64,000 bases of DNA from Fimivicinus intestinavium (GCA_018715765.1 DVKY01000122.1:1-64000); one strand, 5' to 3'; positions 32,549 to 41,252 are shown, counted from the first letter of the stretch. Notes: generated from the sequence alone by a model not told the origin. Made by a program: numbers and translations.

Positions 32549-33244
32549 TTATTTTTCCTGCGCCATTTTAAAGCCGATACCCCAAACGGTTTTGATATAT
32601 TCCATATCCGGGTCCGCCCTATGAAGCTTGGCCCGAAGGTTGGAGATATGGACGTTCACCGTGTTATCCTCCCCGTAATATGGCTCGCCCCACACCTGCT
32701 CATAGAGGTTCTCCCGCGTAAACACACGGCGCGGATAGCGCATCAGCAGCTCTAAAATTGAAAATTCCCGCGCAGTCAATGCGAGCTTCTGTCCGTTCGC
32801 CTCAGCCTCCAGCGTTCCGCAGTCGAGCGTCAGCCGGCCGACATGCAGCCGTATCTCCTGCCCGCCGGGAGAAAACAGCTGGTATCTTCTCAGCTGGGCC
32901 TCTACCCGGGCGAGAACCTCCTCGTTTTCAAACGGCTTTTGGATAAAATCATCCGCACCCAGGCGCAGGGCATTGACACGGGCATCCAGCCCCGCCTTTG
33001 CCGAGATGACAATCACCGGCATTGTCCGCTCCGCCCGCAGCCAGGCAATCAGTTCCTCTCCCGGCAGGCCGGGCAGCATCAGGTCAAGCAGGAGAAGGTC
33101 ATATTCCTCCATTTGCAGCCGGAGCTGAGCTTCCGTGCCGGAAAAGGCGCTGTCCGCCCGGTAGCCTGCACCGGATAAAACCCGGCACAACAGCGCGTTG
33201 ATATCAGAATCATCCTCCACCACCAGAATGCGGCTGGTATCCAT
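32549..33244 (-). CDS. OmpR/PhoB family response regulator
   Basis: The 231-residue protein has a receiver domain (acidic pocket EDD at 10-12, phosphoacceptor Asp54 in LLLLDLMLPG, Lys in FIQKPF) and a C-terminal winged-helix domain ending in the DNA-recognition segment EDNTVNVHISNLRAKL. The ATG at 33244 follows AGGAGGGATCACAGG. It is the first gene of a cluster on the minus strand with the ATPase, permease and histidine kinase. Its probable target is the repeat at 32405-32426. The rest of the 220-base gap holds only a short hairpin at 32451-32471. Confidence 0.92.
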   Translation of the reverse strand: MDTSRILVVEDDSDINALLCRVLSGAGYRADSAFSGTEAQLRLQMEEYDLLLLDLMLPGLPGEELIAWLRAERTMPVIVISAKAGLDARVNALRLGADDFIQKPFENEEVLARVEAQLRRYQLFSPGGQEIRLHVGRLTLDCGTLEAEANGQKLALTAREFSILELLMRYPRRVFTRENLYEQVWGEPYYGEDNTVNVHISNLRAKLHRADPDMEYIKTVWGIGFKMAQEK

Positions 33245-33363
33245 CCTGTGATCCCTCCTGTTTTCTTCTGTTAATGAGAGTATACACAAAGCGTGTGAAA
33301 AAAGCAAAGGCGGCCGCGCCTCCCCGGCGGACCGCCCTGTTATGGATTCGGATAAAGTGGCTG

Positions 33364-33594
33364 CTACTTGCCGGCAGCTTCCTTCTGCGCGCGCTTTTCC
33401 AGCTTTTTCGCCTTGCGCGCCTCTTCCCGTTTTGTCAGCACGGGGTCAATCTTCATCACCAGCACCACCAGTAGCGTAATCAGAAGAATAACGATTAAAA
33501 TGCCGCCCATCCCCTTGCCCATAAACCCGAGCGAGGTGATAAAATTTTGGAGCCGCTCTTCCCACGGAATCGACAAAAGCATAAAATCAGCCAT
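33364..33594 (-). CDS. OadG-like gamma subunit of a sodium-pump decarboxylase
   Basis: The 76-residue protein has one membrane helix (GGILIVILLITLLVVLVMKI) after a short amphipathic N-terminus and ends in a strongly basic, Lys/Ala/Glu-rich tail. This is the layout of the gamma (OadG/MmdD) subunit that anchors and assembles sodium-translocating decarboxylases. Its position 19 bases after a beta-subunit gene, with AAGGAGGAG before the ATG, supports the call. The usual C-terminal zinc-binding histidines of oxaloacetate decarboxylase gamma subunits are absent. Confidence 0.7.
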   Translation of the reverse strand: MADFMLLSIPWEERLQNFITSLGFMGKGMGGILIVILLITLLVVLVMKIDPVLTKREEARKAKKLEKRAQKEAAGK

Positions 33595-33613
33595 TCAAAT
33601 TCTCCTCCTTCTC

Positions 33614-34744
33614 TTACTGGAAAAAGCCGAGGATCACACCGCCTGCCACGACGGATGCGATCTGGCCGGAAACATTCGCGCCGACTGCCTCCATAAGCAG
33701 GTGGTTTTCCTTATCTTCCGCGAGGCCAAGCTTTTGCACAACGCGCGCCGCCATCGGGAAGGCAGAAATACCTGCTGCGCCAATCATGGGGTTGACCTTG
33801 TTTTTCGTGAAGAGGTTGAGGATCTTAGCGAACATCACGCCGCCAAAGGTATCGAACACAAAGGCCAGCAGGCCAAGGACGATGATCATCAGCGTTTCAA
33901 CCGTTACAAACTGCTCCGCACGCATGCTGAAGGAGATCGTAATGCCAAGCAAAAGCGTAATAATATTGGCAAACTCATTCTGCGCCGTTTCAGACAGGCG
34001 CTTGAGCACGCCGCACTCGCGCAGCAGGTTGCCGAACATCAAGAAACCGACAAGGGAAACGGACATTGGGGCAACCAGGCCCGCGATAATGGTGACCATG
34101 ATCGGGAAGAGGATGCGCGTGCGCTTGGAGATCGTCTTCGCTTTCACGTGCGGCATCCGGATCAGGCGCTCCTTTTTCGTGGTAATCGCCTTAATGACAA
34201 CCGGCTGGATGATGGGCACCAGCGCCATATAGGAATAGGCGGCCACCGCAATCGCGCCCACGTAGGTGGAGCCGAGCACCTGGGAAACCAGGAGAGCCGT
34301 CGGGCCGTCCGCCGCGCCGATGATGCCGATGGAGGCCGCATCCTTCAGGTCAAAGCCCAGGAGCGTAGCCGCAGCAATGGCAAAGAAAATGCCGAACTGC
34401 GCCGCCGCGCCAAACAGGAACATCTTCGGGTTAGAGAGCAGCGGGCCAAAATCGATCATTGCGCCAATGCCGATGAACAGCAAAATCGGCAGCGCTTCCG
34501 ACGCTTCGATGCCCACCTCAAACAGCCATTGGATGATGCCGTGCGTTTCGCCAACGCCCTCCATGTACTGATCAATTACGCCGGTGAACGGCAGGTTCAC
34601 CAAAATTGCGCCAAAGCCCATGGGCATGAGCAGGGCGGGCTCAAAATCCTTGTAAATCGCAAGGTAGATGAGAATGCCCCCCACGATATACATCACAACC
34701 TGCTGCCAGGTGATTGCCAGCAGCCCTTCCCAAAGGAAGCTCAT
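33614..34744 (-). CDS. Sodium-translocating decarboxylase beta subunit (OadB/GcdB/MmdB)
   Basis: The 376-residue membrane protein has about eleven helices and the beta-subunit hallmarks: FIGIGAMIDFGPLLSNP, GIIGAADGPTALLVSQVL with its conserved aspartate, and NPMIGAAGISAFPMAARVVQ. In oxaloacetate, glutaconyl-CoA and methylmalonyl-CoA decarboxylases this subunit couples decarboxylation of carboxybiotin to sodium export. Only the gamma-like gene follows; no carboxyltransferase or biotin carrier is nearby, so the substrate cannot be assigned. It sits behind a consensus promoter and a roughly 190-base leader containing a terminator. Confidence 0.9.
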   Translation of the reverse strand: MSFLWEGLLAITWQQVVMYIVGGILIYLAIYKDFEPALLMPMGFGAILVNLPFTGVIDQYMEGVGETHGIIQWLFEVGIEASEALPILLFIGIGAMIDFGPLLSNPKMFLFGAAAQFGIFFAIAAATLLGFDLKDAASIGIIGAADGPTALLVSQVLGSTYVGAIAVAAYSYMALVPIIQPVVIKAITTKKERLIRMPHVKAKTISKRTRILFPIMVTIIAGLVAPMSVSLVGFLMFGNLLRECGVLKRLSETAQNEFANIITLLLGITISFSMRAEQFVTVETLMIIVLGLLAFVFDTFGGVMFAKILNLFTKNKVNPMIGAAGISAFPMAARVVQKLGLAEDKENHLLMEAVGANVSGQIASVVAGGVILGFFQ

Positions 34745-34782
34745 TTGTTACATTCCCCCTGTGTTGTTTTGGAATCTTTATC

Positions 34783-34828
34783 AAAAAACGAGGCCTGTGC
34801 CCCTTCCCGCAGGAAACACAGGTCTCGT
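34783..34828 (-). terminator. Attenuator terminator in the beta-subunit leader
   Basis: On the minus strand ACGAGACCTGTG pairs with CACAGGCCTCGT (12 bases, one wobble), followed by TTTTTT. It lies about 40 bases before the start codon, after the promoter, so it must be conditional. Confidence 0.8.
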
Positions 34829-34931
34829 CATTTCATGCTAAACCAGAAGCGCCTGCGCCGGCCGCTCCACGATGTTGATTTAGCCGCACCGCAAAGAGAT
34901 CCCCCACAATGCCGACTACTCCCCTATTGCT
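34829..34931 (-). promoter_or_regulatory. Structured leader, possible yybP-ykoY (Mn2+) riboswitch
   Basis: The predicted RNA starts with AATAGGGGAGTAG. It has a hairpin GCATTG...CGGTGC and a longer stem GCTAAATC...GGTTTAGC, and ends GACGAGACCT, which is also the left arm of the terminator. GGGGAGTAG at the 5' end and GAGACCT at the 3' end are features of the yybP-ykoY manganese riboswitch, and AGG/CCT could close its basal stem. The interior could not be fitted fully, so the class is a guess; that the leader is regulatory is more secure. Confidence 0.35.
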
Positions 34932-34937
34932 GCCATT

Positions 34938-34966
34938 ATTATAAACAAATCCTTCCTGCCTGTCAA
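34938..34966 (-). promoter_or_regulatory. Consensus promoter of the sodium-pump genes
   Basis: On the minus strand a perfect TTGACA and a perfect TATAAT are separated by 17 bases, giving a start near 34931. Confidence 0.88.
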
Positions 34967-35044
34967 TCAAAAGCGGATAAATTCGCGCTGCCGGCAGCCC
35001 TCTCAAAACAGGGGCGCGTGCCTTTCACAGGCTGATACTGCCAA

Positions 35045-35302
35045 TTAAGCCTCTACGCCCTCAAACAATGCGCCAGGCTCCACATGCAGTGCTCTTGCAA
35101 TCAGAAACAGCTCCTTATCCCGGACGCAGCGGCGCCCGCATTCAATCAGCTGAATTGCGTTTTTATCCAGATCGAGCCCACCCCGCTGCAACTCGTCCGC
35201 CAGGGCGCGCTGAGACATTTTGGGACGTTGCGCCTTGCGCAGCCTGGCGATATTCTGCCCAACCCAATTGCGATCTCCTATTTGCTTTGCCTGCCTTTTC
35301 AT
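35045..35302 (-). CDS. Small XRE-type regulator, paralogue 1
   Basis: The 85-residue protein is a single helix-turn-helix domain beginning MKRQAKQIGDRNWVGQNIARLRKAQ and ending GALFEGVEA. It is paralogous to the protein at 41550: both share NWVG, IA.LRK, KNAIQL.E.G.R..RD.EL..IA.AL and a final LF.G. The start follows GGAGG with rather long spacing. No partner gene is adjacent; the sodium-pump promoter lies 80 bases downstream. It may bind a site like the inverted repeat found at the paralogue. Confidence 0.8.
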   Translation of the reverse strand: MKRQAKQIGDRNWVGQNIARLRKAQRPKMSQRALADELQRGGLDLDKNAIQLIECGRRCVRDKELFLIARALHVEPGALFEGVEA

Positions 35303-35432
35303 CTTCCGTTACTGCCTCCATCCATATAGCTTTTGGATGAATTCAGTATAATTTAAAATTATATATTATATGACATTATATAATAGTATATTATTTTTAA
35401 CTTTATCTATTTGAAATGACTCAAAAACCATT

Positions 35433-35545
35433 AACATCCGTATACAAGGGGAACATCGCCGTCCGGCGGGCTCAGACGGGCGCTCGCTGCGTTCTCAGGC
35501 GTGGCCACAAACGGAAAACCGATGGGACCCTTTGTACACGGGTGC
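35433..35545. mobile_element. Short TIR element, copy C (MITE-like)
   Basis: A 113-base element runs from ACATCCGTATACAAGGGG to CCCTTTGTACACGGGTGC. It shares GGCGCTCGCTG and TTCTCAGGC with copy A but is about 40 bases shorter. It has no coding capacity. Confidence 0.65.
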
Positions 35546-35577
35546 TATAGAAAAAGGAAATGATTTGCAAATTTTCT

Positions 35578-35606
35578 TTTCATTTTTTGTGAAAATCGTG
35601 TATACT
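35578..35606 (+). promoter_or_regulatory. Possible promoter of ppk1-pfkA
   Basis: TATACT lies 17 bases after a weak TTTCAT, about 90 bases before ppk1. Confidence 0.4.
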
Positions 35607-35648
35607 ATTCTTATCTTCTATGCAGAAGGGCATACGGTTTGTTGTGCT

Positions 35649-35665
35649 GCCCTTGTACGCGGATG
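35649..35665. repeat. Isolated right end of the TIR element
   Basis: CCCTTGTACGCGGATGC matches the right terminal repeat of copies A-C; no partner left end follows at the expected distance. Confidence 0.5.
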
Positions 35666-35697
35666 CTGTTATCCCTATCGAAAAGAGGTGAATCCGA

Positions 35698-37854
35698 TTG
35701 GGCGAAAAGAAGCAAAAACGCCCCCACATTCCCTATACGAACCGGGAGCTAAGCTGGCTTTCGTTCAATGAGCGCGTTTTGGAGGAGGCTTATGAAAAGG
35801 AAAATCCTCTTCTTGAGCGATTAAAATTTTTATCCATCACAGCCTCCAATCTGGATGAATTTTTTATGGTTCGCGTCGCAGGCCTGCGCGAGCAGGCACG
35901 TCTGGGGGTAAAAAAGCCCTATCCCCTTGGGCAATCCCCTTCCGCACAGCTTCGGCAGATCAGTGAGCAGGCCCATTTCCTATGCAAAAAACAATATAAT
36001 TGCCTGCGGCACTCTCTGCTTCCCATGCTGCGCCACCATGAGATTTTCATTGTCCGCTTTGAGGAGTTGGATACAAAGCAGAAAAAATTCGTGGCGCGGT
36101 ATTTTGAGCGTACCGTTTTTCCAGTCCTGACTCCTCTGGCCATCGATCAGAGCCGCCCTTTCCCGCTGCTTGCCAACCGCTCCCTGAATTTGGCGGTACG
36201 CCTGAAAAAGGAAAAAGAGACGCATTTCGCCGTTGTGCAGGTGCCGTCCATCCTGCCGCGTTTCATCGCCCTGCCCGGAGAGAAGCAGCAGTGCTTCATC
36301 CTGCTGGAAGAGGTGATGATCGCCTATCTGCCAAAGCTGCTGGAAACGCACGAGGTAAAATCCGTCTCCCTGTTTCGCATCACGCGTAACGCCGACCTGA
36401 GCATAGACGAAGAGGCGGAGGATCTTTTGCAGGAAATCCAGAAATCTATCAAAAAGCGGAAGCGGGGCCGCCCGGTCCGTCTGGAGATCAATGCAAAATG
36501 CGATGCGGAAACACGCCGCTTCCTCATTGAGACACTCGATGTGCGGGAGGCGGACGTTTACCCCTGTGCAGGGCCGCTTGACCTGACGGCATGGGCCAAG
36601 CTCGCAGCGCTTGTCAAAGGGCACGAAGGCCTGCGCCTGAAACCGGTTGCGCCGGCCCGGCCGGCTGATTTCCTCAGCTGTGGGGAGGATATTTTTGCCG
36701 CCATCCGGGAACGGGATCGCTTTGTGCATCACCCCTATGAGAGCTTTGACTATGTGGTAAAATTTTTGGCGGACGCTGCGGAGGATCCAAACGTGCTCGC
36801 CATCAAGCAGACGCTTTACCGCGTTAGCTTCAATTCTCCGATTGTGCGCGCCCTGATGCGCGCTGCGGAAAACGGCAAGCAGGTCACGGTGCTTGTGGAG
36901 CTCAAGGCGCGCTTTGATGAAGAAAACAACATCAACTGGGCAAAAAAGCTGGAGCAGGCCGGATGCCATGTCATTTACGGGCTCGTAGGGCTGAAAACCC
37001 ACTGCAAAATTTTGCTGGTCGTCCGCCAGGATGCGGATGGAATCCGCCGCTATCTCCACCTGGGCACGGGAAACTATAACGATACCACAGCGCGGCTTTA
37101 TACGGATATGGGGCTTTTTACCTGCCGGGAAGCGTATGGCTCCGACGCCTCTCTGCTGTTCAATCTTTTAACCGGCTACTCCCGCCCGCCGCAATATCAA
37201 AAGTTTATTACCGCTCCGGATGATATGCGCGCGTTTTTTTATCAGCGCATCGAGCGGGAAACACAAAACGCGCTGGACGGCAAGCAGGCAGGCATCGTAA
37301 TGAAGGTAAACTCCCTGCTGGATTATGATATGATCGAGCGGCTTTACAAGGCGTCTCAGGCGGGAGTCCCCATCGAGCTGATCGTGCGGGGAATCTGCTC
37401 CCTGGTGCCCGGCGTAGAAGGGGTCAGCGACCATATCACGGTGCGTTCCATTGTGGGCCGTTTTTTGGAACACAGCCGGATTTTCCGCTTTGAAAATGCA
37501 GGCGATCCGCTGCTTTATCTCGGCAGCGCCGACTTGATGCCGCGCAACCTGGACCGCCGTGTGGAACTCGTTTTCCCGGTAGAGGAGCCGAAAATCCGAG
37601 CACGTGTCGAGGCTGTGCTCGCCATGCAGTTAAAGGATACGGTCAACGCCCGCTTACAGGGGCCGGACGCCGTCTATCGCCTACAGGAGCGCCGCGGGAA
37701 ACATAACGTCGATTCACAGGCGGCGTTGCTCAAGCTCGCGCACGAACGGGAAAAACAAAGCCTTGCGCAGCAGGAGGAAAGCGAGCGCTTTATCCCGCGC
37801 CTGAGGGCGGAGGAGCTCGTGCAAAACGATAAAGGAAAGGAAGCGGAAAAATGA
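35698..37854 (+). CDS. ppk1: Polyphosphate kinase 1
   Basis: The 718-residue enzyme has the complete PPK1 layout: N-domain (NRELSWLSFNERVLEEA), head domain, and two phospholipase-D-like catalytic domains. The two histidines essential in E. coli PPK correspond to His435 in GLKTHCKI and His454 in YLHLGTGNYND. RDLDRRVE-like DLMPRNLDRRVEL is near the C-terminus. It reversibly polymerises phosphate from ATP. The start is a TTG at 35698 behind AAGAGGTG. The pfkA start overlaps its stop by four bases, so polyphosphate synthesis and the PFK step are translationally linked. Confidence 0.95.
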   Translation: MGEKKQKRPHIPYTNRELSWLSFNERVLEEAYEKENPLLERLKFLSITASNLDEFFMVRVAGLREQARLGVKKPYPLGQSPSAQLRQISEQAHFLCKKQYNCLRHSLLPMLRHHEIFIVRFEELDTKQKKFVARYFERTVFPVLTPLAIDQSRPFPLLANRSLNLAVRLKKEKETHFAVVQVPSILPRFIALPGEKQQCFILLEEVMIAYLPKLLETHEVKSVSLFRITRNADLSIDEEAEDLLQEIQKSIKKRKRGRPVRLEINAKCDAETRRFLIETLDVREADVYPCAGPLDLTAWAKLAALVKGHEGLRLKPVAPARPADFLSCGEDIFAAIRERDRFVHHPYESFDYVVKFLADAAEDPNVLAIKQTLYRVSFNSPIVRALMRAAENGKQVTVLVELKARFDEENNINWAKKLEQAGCHVIYGLVGLKTHCKILLVVRQDADGIRRYLHLGTGNYNDTTARLYTDMGLFTCREAYGSDASLLFNLLTGYSRPPQYQKFITAPDDMRAFFYQRIERETQNALDGKQAGIVMKVNSLLDYDMIERLYKASQAGVPIELIVRGICSLVPGVEGVSDHITVRSIVGRFLEHSRIFRFENAGDPLLYLGSADLMPRNLDRRVELVFPVEEPKIRARVEAVLAMQLKDTVNARLQGPDAVYRLQERRGKHNVDSQAALLKLAHEREKQSLAQQEESERFIPRLRAEELVQNDKGKEAEK

Positions 37855-38942
37855 AGCGGATTGGCGTACTCACAAGCGGAGGCGATTGTCAGGGGCTCAA
37901 CCCCGCGCTGCGCGGCCTGGCAAAGGCGCTCTATCACGAATTTGAAGACGAGGTTGAAATTTACGGATTTGCCGACGGTTACCGCGGCCTGATCGAAGAG
38001 GATTACAAAATAATGGAGCCTGCCGATTTCTCCGGTATCCTTACGCGCGGCGGTACAATCCTTGGCACCTCCCGCCAGCCGTTTAAGCTGATGCGCAAAA
38101 AAACGGATGACAGCAGCGTCGATAAAGTTGAGGCCATGAAAAAAAATTATAAAAAGCTCAAGCTGGACGCACTCGTTATTCTTGGAGGGAACGGCACGCA
38201 CAAAACGGCCAACCTTCTGCACGAGGAAGGCCTTCATGTTGTAACCATGCCCAAAACCATTGACAATGATATCTGGGGTACAGATATGACCTTCGGCTTT
38301 CAGAGCGCGGTGAATGTGGCGACCAATGTAATTGACTGCATCCACACGACCGCCACCTCCCACGGCCGGATCTTTGTGGTGGAAATTATGGGGCACAAGG
38401 TTGGCTGGCTGACGCTGCATGCGGGCATCGCGGGCGGCGCAGATATCATCCTGCTGCCGGAGATCCCCTACCGGCTGGAGGCGGTTACCAAAGCGCTGCA
38501 AAAGAGAGAACGGCAGGGCAAAAACTTCTCCATCATCGCTGTGGCGGAGGGTGCGATCTCTGCGGAGGATGCGGCGCTGAGCAAAAAGGAGCGCAAGGCG
38601 AAGGCGGCGCAAAGCCCCTACCCATCCAAGGCTTACGAGCTGGCGGATGCACTGGGCAAGGAAACCGGCCAGGAGATTCGCATCTGCGTACCCGGCCATA
38701 TCCAGCGAGGCGGTAGCCCCTGCCCTTATGACCGCGTGCTTTCCACCCGCCTTGGCGCGGCCGCCGCGCGGTTGGTGAAGGAGGGAAAATACGGCTATAT
38801 GGCCGCCGTAAAAGGAATGGGGATTGAGCCCGTCCCGCTCGGCGAGGTTGCGGGGAAGCTGAAATTTGTGCCGGAAGCCTGCGAAATGATTCAGGCCGCA
38901 CGGGATATGGACGTTTCCTTTGGAGATGAAAAGGAAACCTAA
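37851..38942 (+). CDS. pfkA: 6-phosphofructokinase, group III type
   Basis: The 363-residue protein has the PFK blocks SGGDCQGLN (9-17), TRGGTILGTSR (65-75), GGNGT (112-116), PKTIDND (134-140, catalytic Asp138), and PGHIQRGGSP. The phosphoryl-donor residues are Gly at the GGDGS position and Lys at the PGTIDND position. This mix is seen in actinobacterial group III enzymes, which use ATP, whereas true PPi enzymes have Asp plus Lys. It phosphorylates fructose 6-phosphate. Its ATGA overlap with ppk1 is unusual and raises the question of a polyphosphate-linked donor. Confidence 0.9.
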   Translation: MKRIGVLTSGGDCQGLNPALRGLAKALYHEFEDEVEIYGFADGYRGLIEEDYKIMEPADFSGILTRGGTILGTSRQPFKLMRKKTDDSSVDKVEAMKKNYKKLKLDALVILGGNGTHKTANLLHEEGLHVVTMPKTIDNDIWGTDMTFGFQSAVNVATNVIDCIHTTATSHGRIFVVEIMGHKVGWLTLHAGIAGGADIILLPEIPYRLEAVTKALQKRERQGKNFSIIAVAEGAISAEDAALSKKERKAKAAQSPYPSKAYELADALGKETGQEIRICVPGHIQRGGSPCPYDRVLSTRLGAAAARLVKEGKYGYMAAVKGMGIEPVPLGEVAGKLKFVPEACEMIQAARDMDVSFGDEKET

Positions 38943-38966
38943 CCTCGGGGAGATTCAGAAAAACAG

Positions 38967-39005
38967 GCGGGGAGCAGAGCCGTTCGGCTCTGCTCCCCGC
39001 TTTTT
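38967..39005 (+). terminator. Terminator of ppk1-pfkA
   Basis: A 15-base perfect stem (GCGGGGAGCAGAGCC) with a GTTC loop, followed by TTTTT, begins 24 bases after the pfkA stop. Confidence 0.95.
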
Positions 39006-39168
39006 GTGCCGGCATTCATCGGAACATCCGGTTGAACAGAGAGATAGGGTTCACAAAAACCCAAAGGAACCAAAAAGGCAGGCATTCCGGCATCCCTTCC
39101 GGCACGCCGTTTTCTCCGTGCCATGGCATCTGTTTACACCCCCCGCATGCTGTTCCCCCCAACTGCAG

Positions 39169-40032
39169 CTAAGCGATGCCCGCCACTGGCCGGGCCACAC
39201 TTCGCGCTGCCGCATCTTCTGCAATACAGTCGCTGTAACGTGCATAGAAAATCCCAAGCTTGCCTTTATAATCTTCTTTCCACGGTTTGCTTTTTCCGCA
39301 ATAATGAATGATAACCACATTTTTAGCTACCCATTCCATATCCACATGGCGGCTGGGGCGCGTCAAGAGGTTGTGGTTGAGCAGATACCTGTCGTCCAGA
39401 TTATAGAGCAATGCATCGACCGGCAGAATGCTGCCGCCGTACAGGCCGTTTAAAATATCCTGATCGAGAAGATAGAGCTTCTTCCGGTTCTTCCGGATAT
39501 AATCAAACACAGCCTGCACATCCTGAACCTCGCGCAGCAGCTCCAGGTTCATCAGCATGACGCCTGCGTTGATATATTGACTGCCCTCCGGCATGTGGAG
39601 CCGCGTCCTGTTCAGCCACTGCATCGGGCCAAACTGATGGGAAGCCGCCGCAAACAGGTTGCCCTTGAAATCCAACCGATACAGCCGGTCAATGGAATGT
39701 ACAACGACCAGATCCGGATCCAAGTACAGAACCCGATTGATCTCCCGTGGGAGAAGCTGAGCGGCGAACAGCCGGTAATAGGTCTCCTTCGGCAACCGCT
39801 CCAAAACAGGCGCATCCGCAAACATGGACGCCGGCACCTGGATATTCACAAGCTCGCATCGCTGCATCGGCACATGTTCTTCTATATAACGGAAATCCTG
39901 CTCCGTCAGCGATGAATGCGCCACAAAAACGCGAAACTCCCTGTTTGTATTGGAAGAGAGCAGGGAATTGAGCATTACGGCCAGAGGTTTGATATAACCG
40001 GCGTTCAGCGTAACCAATAGATTCATTTTCAT
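39169..40032 (-). CDS. Glycosyltransferase family 8 protein
   Basis: The 287-residue enzyme has the GT8 pattern: LLVTLNAGYIKPLAVMLNSLL at the N-terminus, the metal-binding DxD motif in VLYLDPDLVVV, QYINAGVMLMNLELLR, LLDQDILNGL and the C-terminal HYCGKSKPW. Retaining GT8 enzymes use UDP-glucose or UDP-galactose, often for lipopolysaccharide-like or capsule glycans; the acceptor is unknown. No other glycan genes are adjacent. It is expressed from its own promoter region upstream of 40033, where CTTACAAAAAAGTTACAAAA occurs. Confidence 0.9.
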   Translation of the reverse strand: MKMNLLVTLNAGYIKPLAVMLNSLLSSNTNREFRVFVAHSSLTEQDFRYIEEHVPMQRCELVNIQVPASMFADAPVLERLPKETYYRLFAAQLLPREINRVLYLDPDLVVVHSIDRLYRLDFKGNLFAAASHQFGPMQWLNRTRLHMPEGSQYINAGVMLMNLELLREVQDVQAVFDYIRKNRKKLYLLDQDILNGLYGGSILPVDALLYNLDDRYLLNHNLLTRPSRHVDMEWVAKNVVIIHYCGKSKPWKEDYKGKLGIFYARYSDCIAEDAAARSVARPVAGIA

Positions 40033-40133
40033 AAAAAAGCCTCCCGCTTTTGTTTTGGAAGTATGCCTTCATCATAAGAGAGCGAACTTACAAAAAAGTT
40101 ACAAAATTCTTGCGGAAGACTTTTGTTTGCATG

Positions 40134-40170
40134 AAAAAACGGTTGCATCCAACGCGTATGGATGCAACCG
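40134..40170 (-). terminator. Terminator of galM
   Basis: On the minus strand CGGTTGCATCCA pairs with TGGATGCAACCG (12 bases), followed by TTTTTT, 33 bases after the galM stop. Confidence 0.92.
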
Positions 40171-40202
40171 CTCAACGAATATGGGCGCCAAAGGACGCCA
40201 GA

Positions 40203-41252
40203 TCAATCCCGCACGGAGAATTGGAATTCCGTCGTGCTCACAAAGGGCTCTCCGGCGCGGAACATGCAGGAGGGGAACTCCGGCTGATTGGGGGAATCGG
40301 GGTAGAACTGTGTTTCCAGGCAGAAGCCTGTGCGCCTTGCAACCGGCCTCCCGCCTTTGCCGGGATGGCCGCTGAGAAAATTGCCCGTGTACAGCTGCAC
40401 GCCGGGCAGATCCGTCAAAAAGCGCATGGCGCGCCCGCTACGGGGCTCATATACCTCGCCCGCCTCGCGCAGCGATCCATCCCAGTGATCAATGCAGAAA
40501 TTGTGATCGTACCCCTCGCAGGAAGCGATGGGCGCATAGCCGGAATCCAGCCCTTCGCTGAGCGCTTTGGGCGTGCGGAAATCGAAGGGAGTACCCGTAA
40601 CATCGCGCAATTCGCCCGTAGGGATGTTGCGCGCATCCGTCGGCGTAAAAAAGCTTGCGTTGAGCCGCAAAATATGGCCGCCGATCTCACCCGCATCATA
40701 GCCTCCAAGATTAAAATAAGCGTGGTTTGTCAAATTCAGAATCGTATCCTGATCCGATACCGCATGGTACTCAATGCGCAGTGCGTTCTCCTGCGTGAGC
40801 GTATAGGTCACGCGTGCCGTCACCCGGCCGGGAAAGCCATGCGCGCCCTCCGGGCTCTCATAGCTCAGGCGCAGTGCATTCTCGCCAAGCGGCAGGGCAT
40901 CCCATACGGCATGAGAGAACTCTCCGCCGCCGTGCAGGCAGGTGATCCCGTTTTCATTCCGAGTCACATGATATTCTTCACCGCCCAGCTGGAACGCGCC
41001 GTCCGCAATCCTGTTTGCATAGCGGCCCACAAGCATCCCCTGATAGTCGGAGTATTTCAGATGCCCCTCCAGCGTGTCAAAGCCGGCCAGGATATCCGCA
41101 AGACAGCCCTTTCGATCCGGCACAAATAAGCTGTTTAACGTGCCGCCATAGGTCAAAATACTGGCGCGCACGCCGTTTTGGTTCTCCAGCGTATAGCAAT
41201 CCACTGCTCTGCCACCCGGCAGGGTGCCAAACAGGCTCTTTTGAATGCTCAT
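40203..41252 (-). CDS. galM: Galactose mutarotase (aldose 1-epimerase)
   Basis: The 349-residue protein has GalM blocks: GGTLNSLFVPDRKG, GRYANRIADGAF, the catalytic histidine in NLTNHAYFNLGG, YDHNF and the catalytic glutamate in FCLETQFYPDSPN. It interconverts alpha and beta anomers of galactose and glucose, which would help use of the beta-galactose released by the beta-galactosidase at 15393. The ATG at 41252 (MSIQKSLFG) follows GGGAG with good spacing; a GTG at 41261 is possible. It is monocistronic, closed by a strong terminator. Confidence 0.93.
   Translation of the reverse strand: MSIQKSLFGTLPGGRAVDCYTLENQNGVRASILTYGGTLNSLFVPDRKGCLADILAGFDTLEGHLKYSDYQGMLVGRYANRIADGAFQLGGEEYHVTRNENGITCLHGGGEFSHAVWDALPLGENALRLSYESPEGAHGFPGRVTARVTYTLTQENALRIEYHAVSDQDTILNLTNHAYFNLGGYDAGEIGGHILRLNASFFTPTDARNIPTGELRDVTGTPFDFRTPKALSEGLDSGYAPIASCEGYDHNFCIDHWDGSLREAGEVYEPRSGRAMRFLTDLPGVQLYTGNFLSGHPGKGGRPVARRTGFCLETQFYPDSPNQPEFPSCMFRAGEPFVSTTEFQFSVRD

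Larger units (their letters stand above)
35303..35697. other. Gap before ppk1: TIR element, promoter, TIR remnant
   Basis: An AT-rich stretch (35340-35420) contains no gene. It is followed by TIR element copy C (35433-35545), a promoter-like TTTCAT-17-TATACT (35578-35606) and an isolated element end at 35649-35665. Confidence 0.6.

Noticed and set aside
34789..34840. Short ORF (MTRPVFPAG...) inside the sodium-pump leader
   Set aside because: It lies entirely inside the terminator hairpin and has no ribosome binding site.
34783..34931. T-box leader for the sodium-pump gene
   Set aside because: The T-box sequence (AGGGTGGNACCGCG) and specifier stem are absent.
33368..35035. A 555-codon plus-strand frame opposite the sodium-pump genes
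   Set aside because: It is antisense to the beta- and gamma-subunit genes and their promoter; its composition is dominated by complement-derived His, Arg and Asn.
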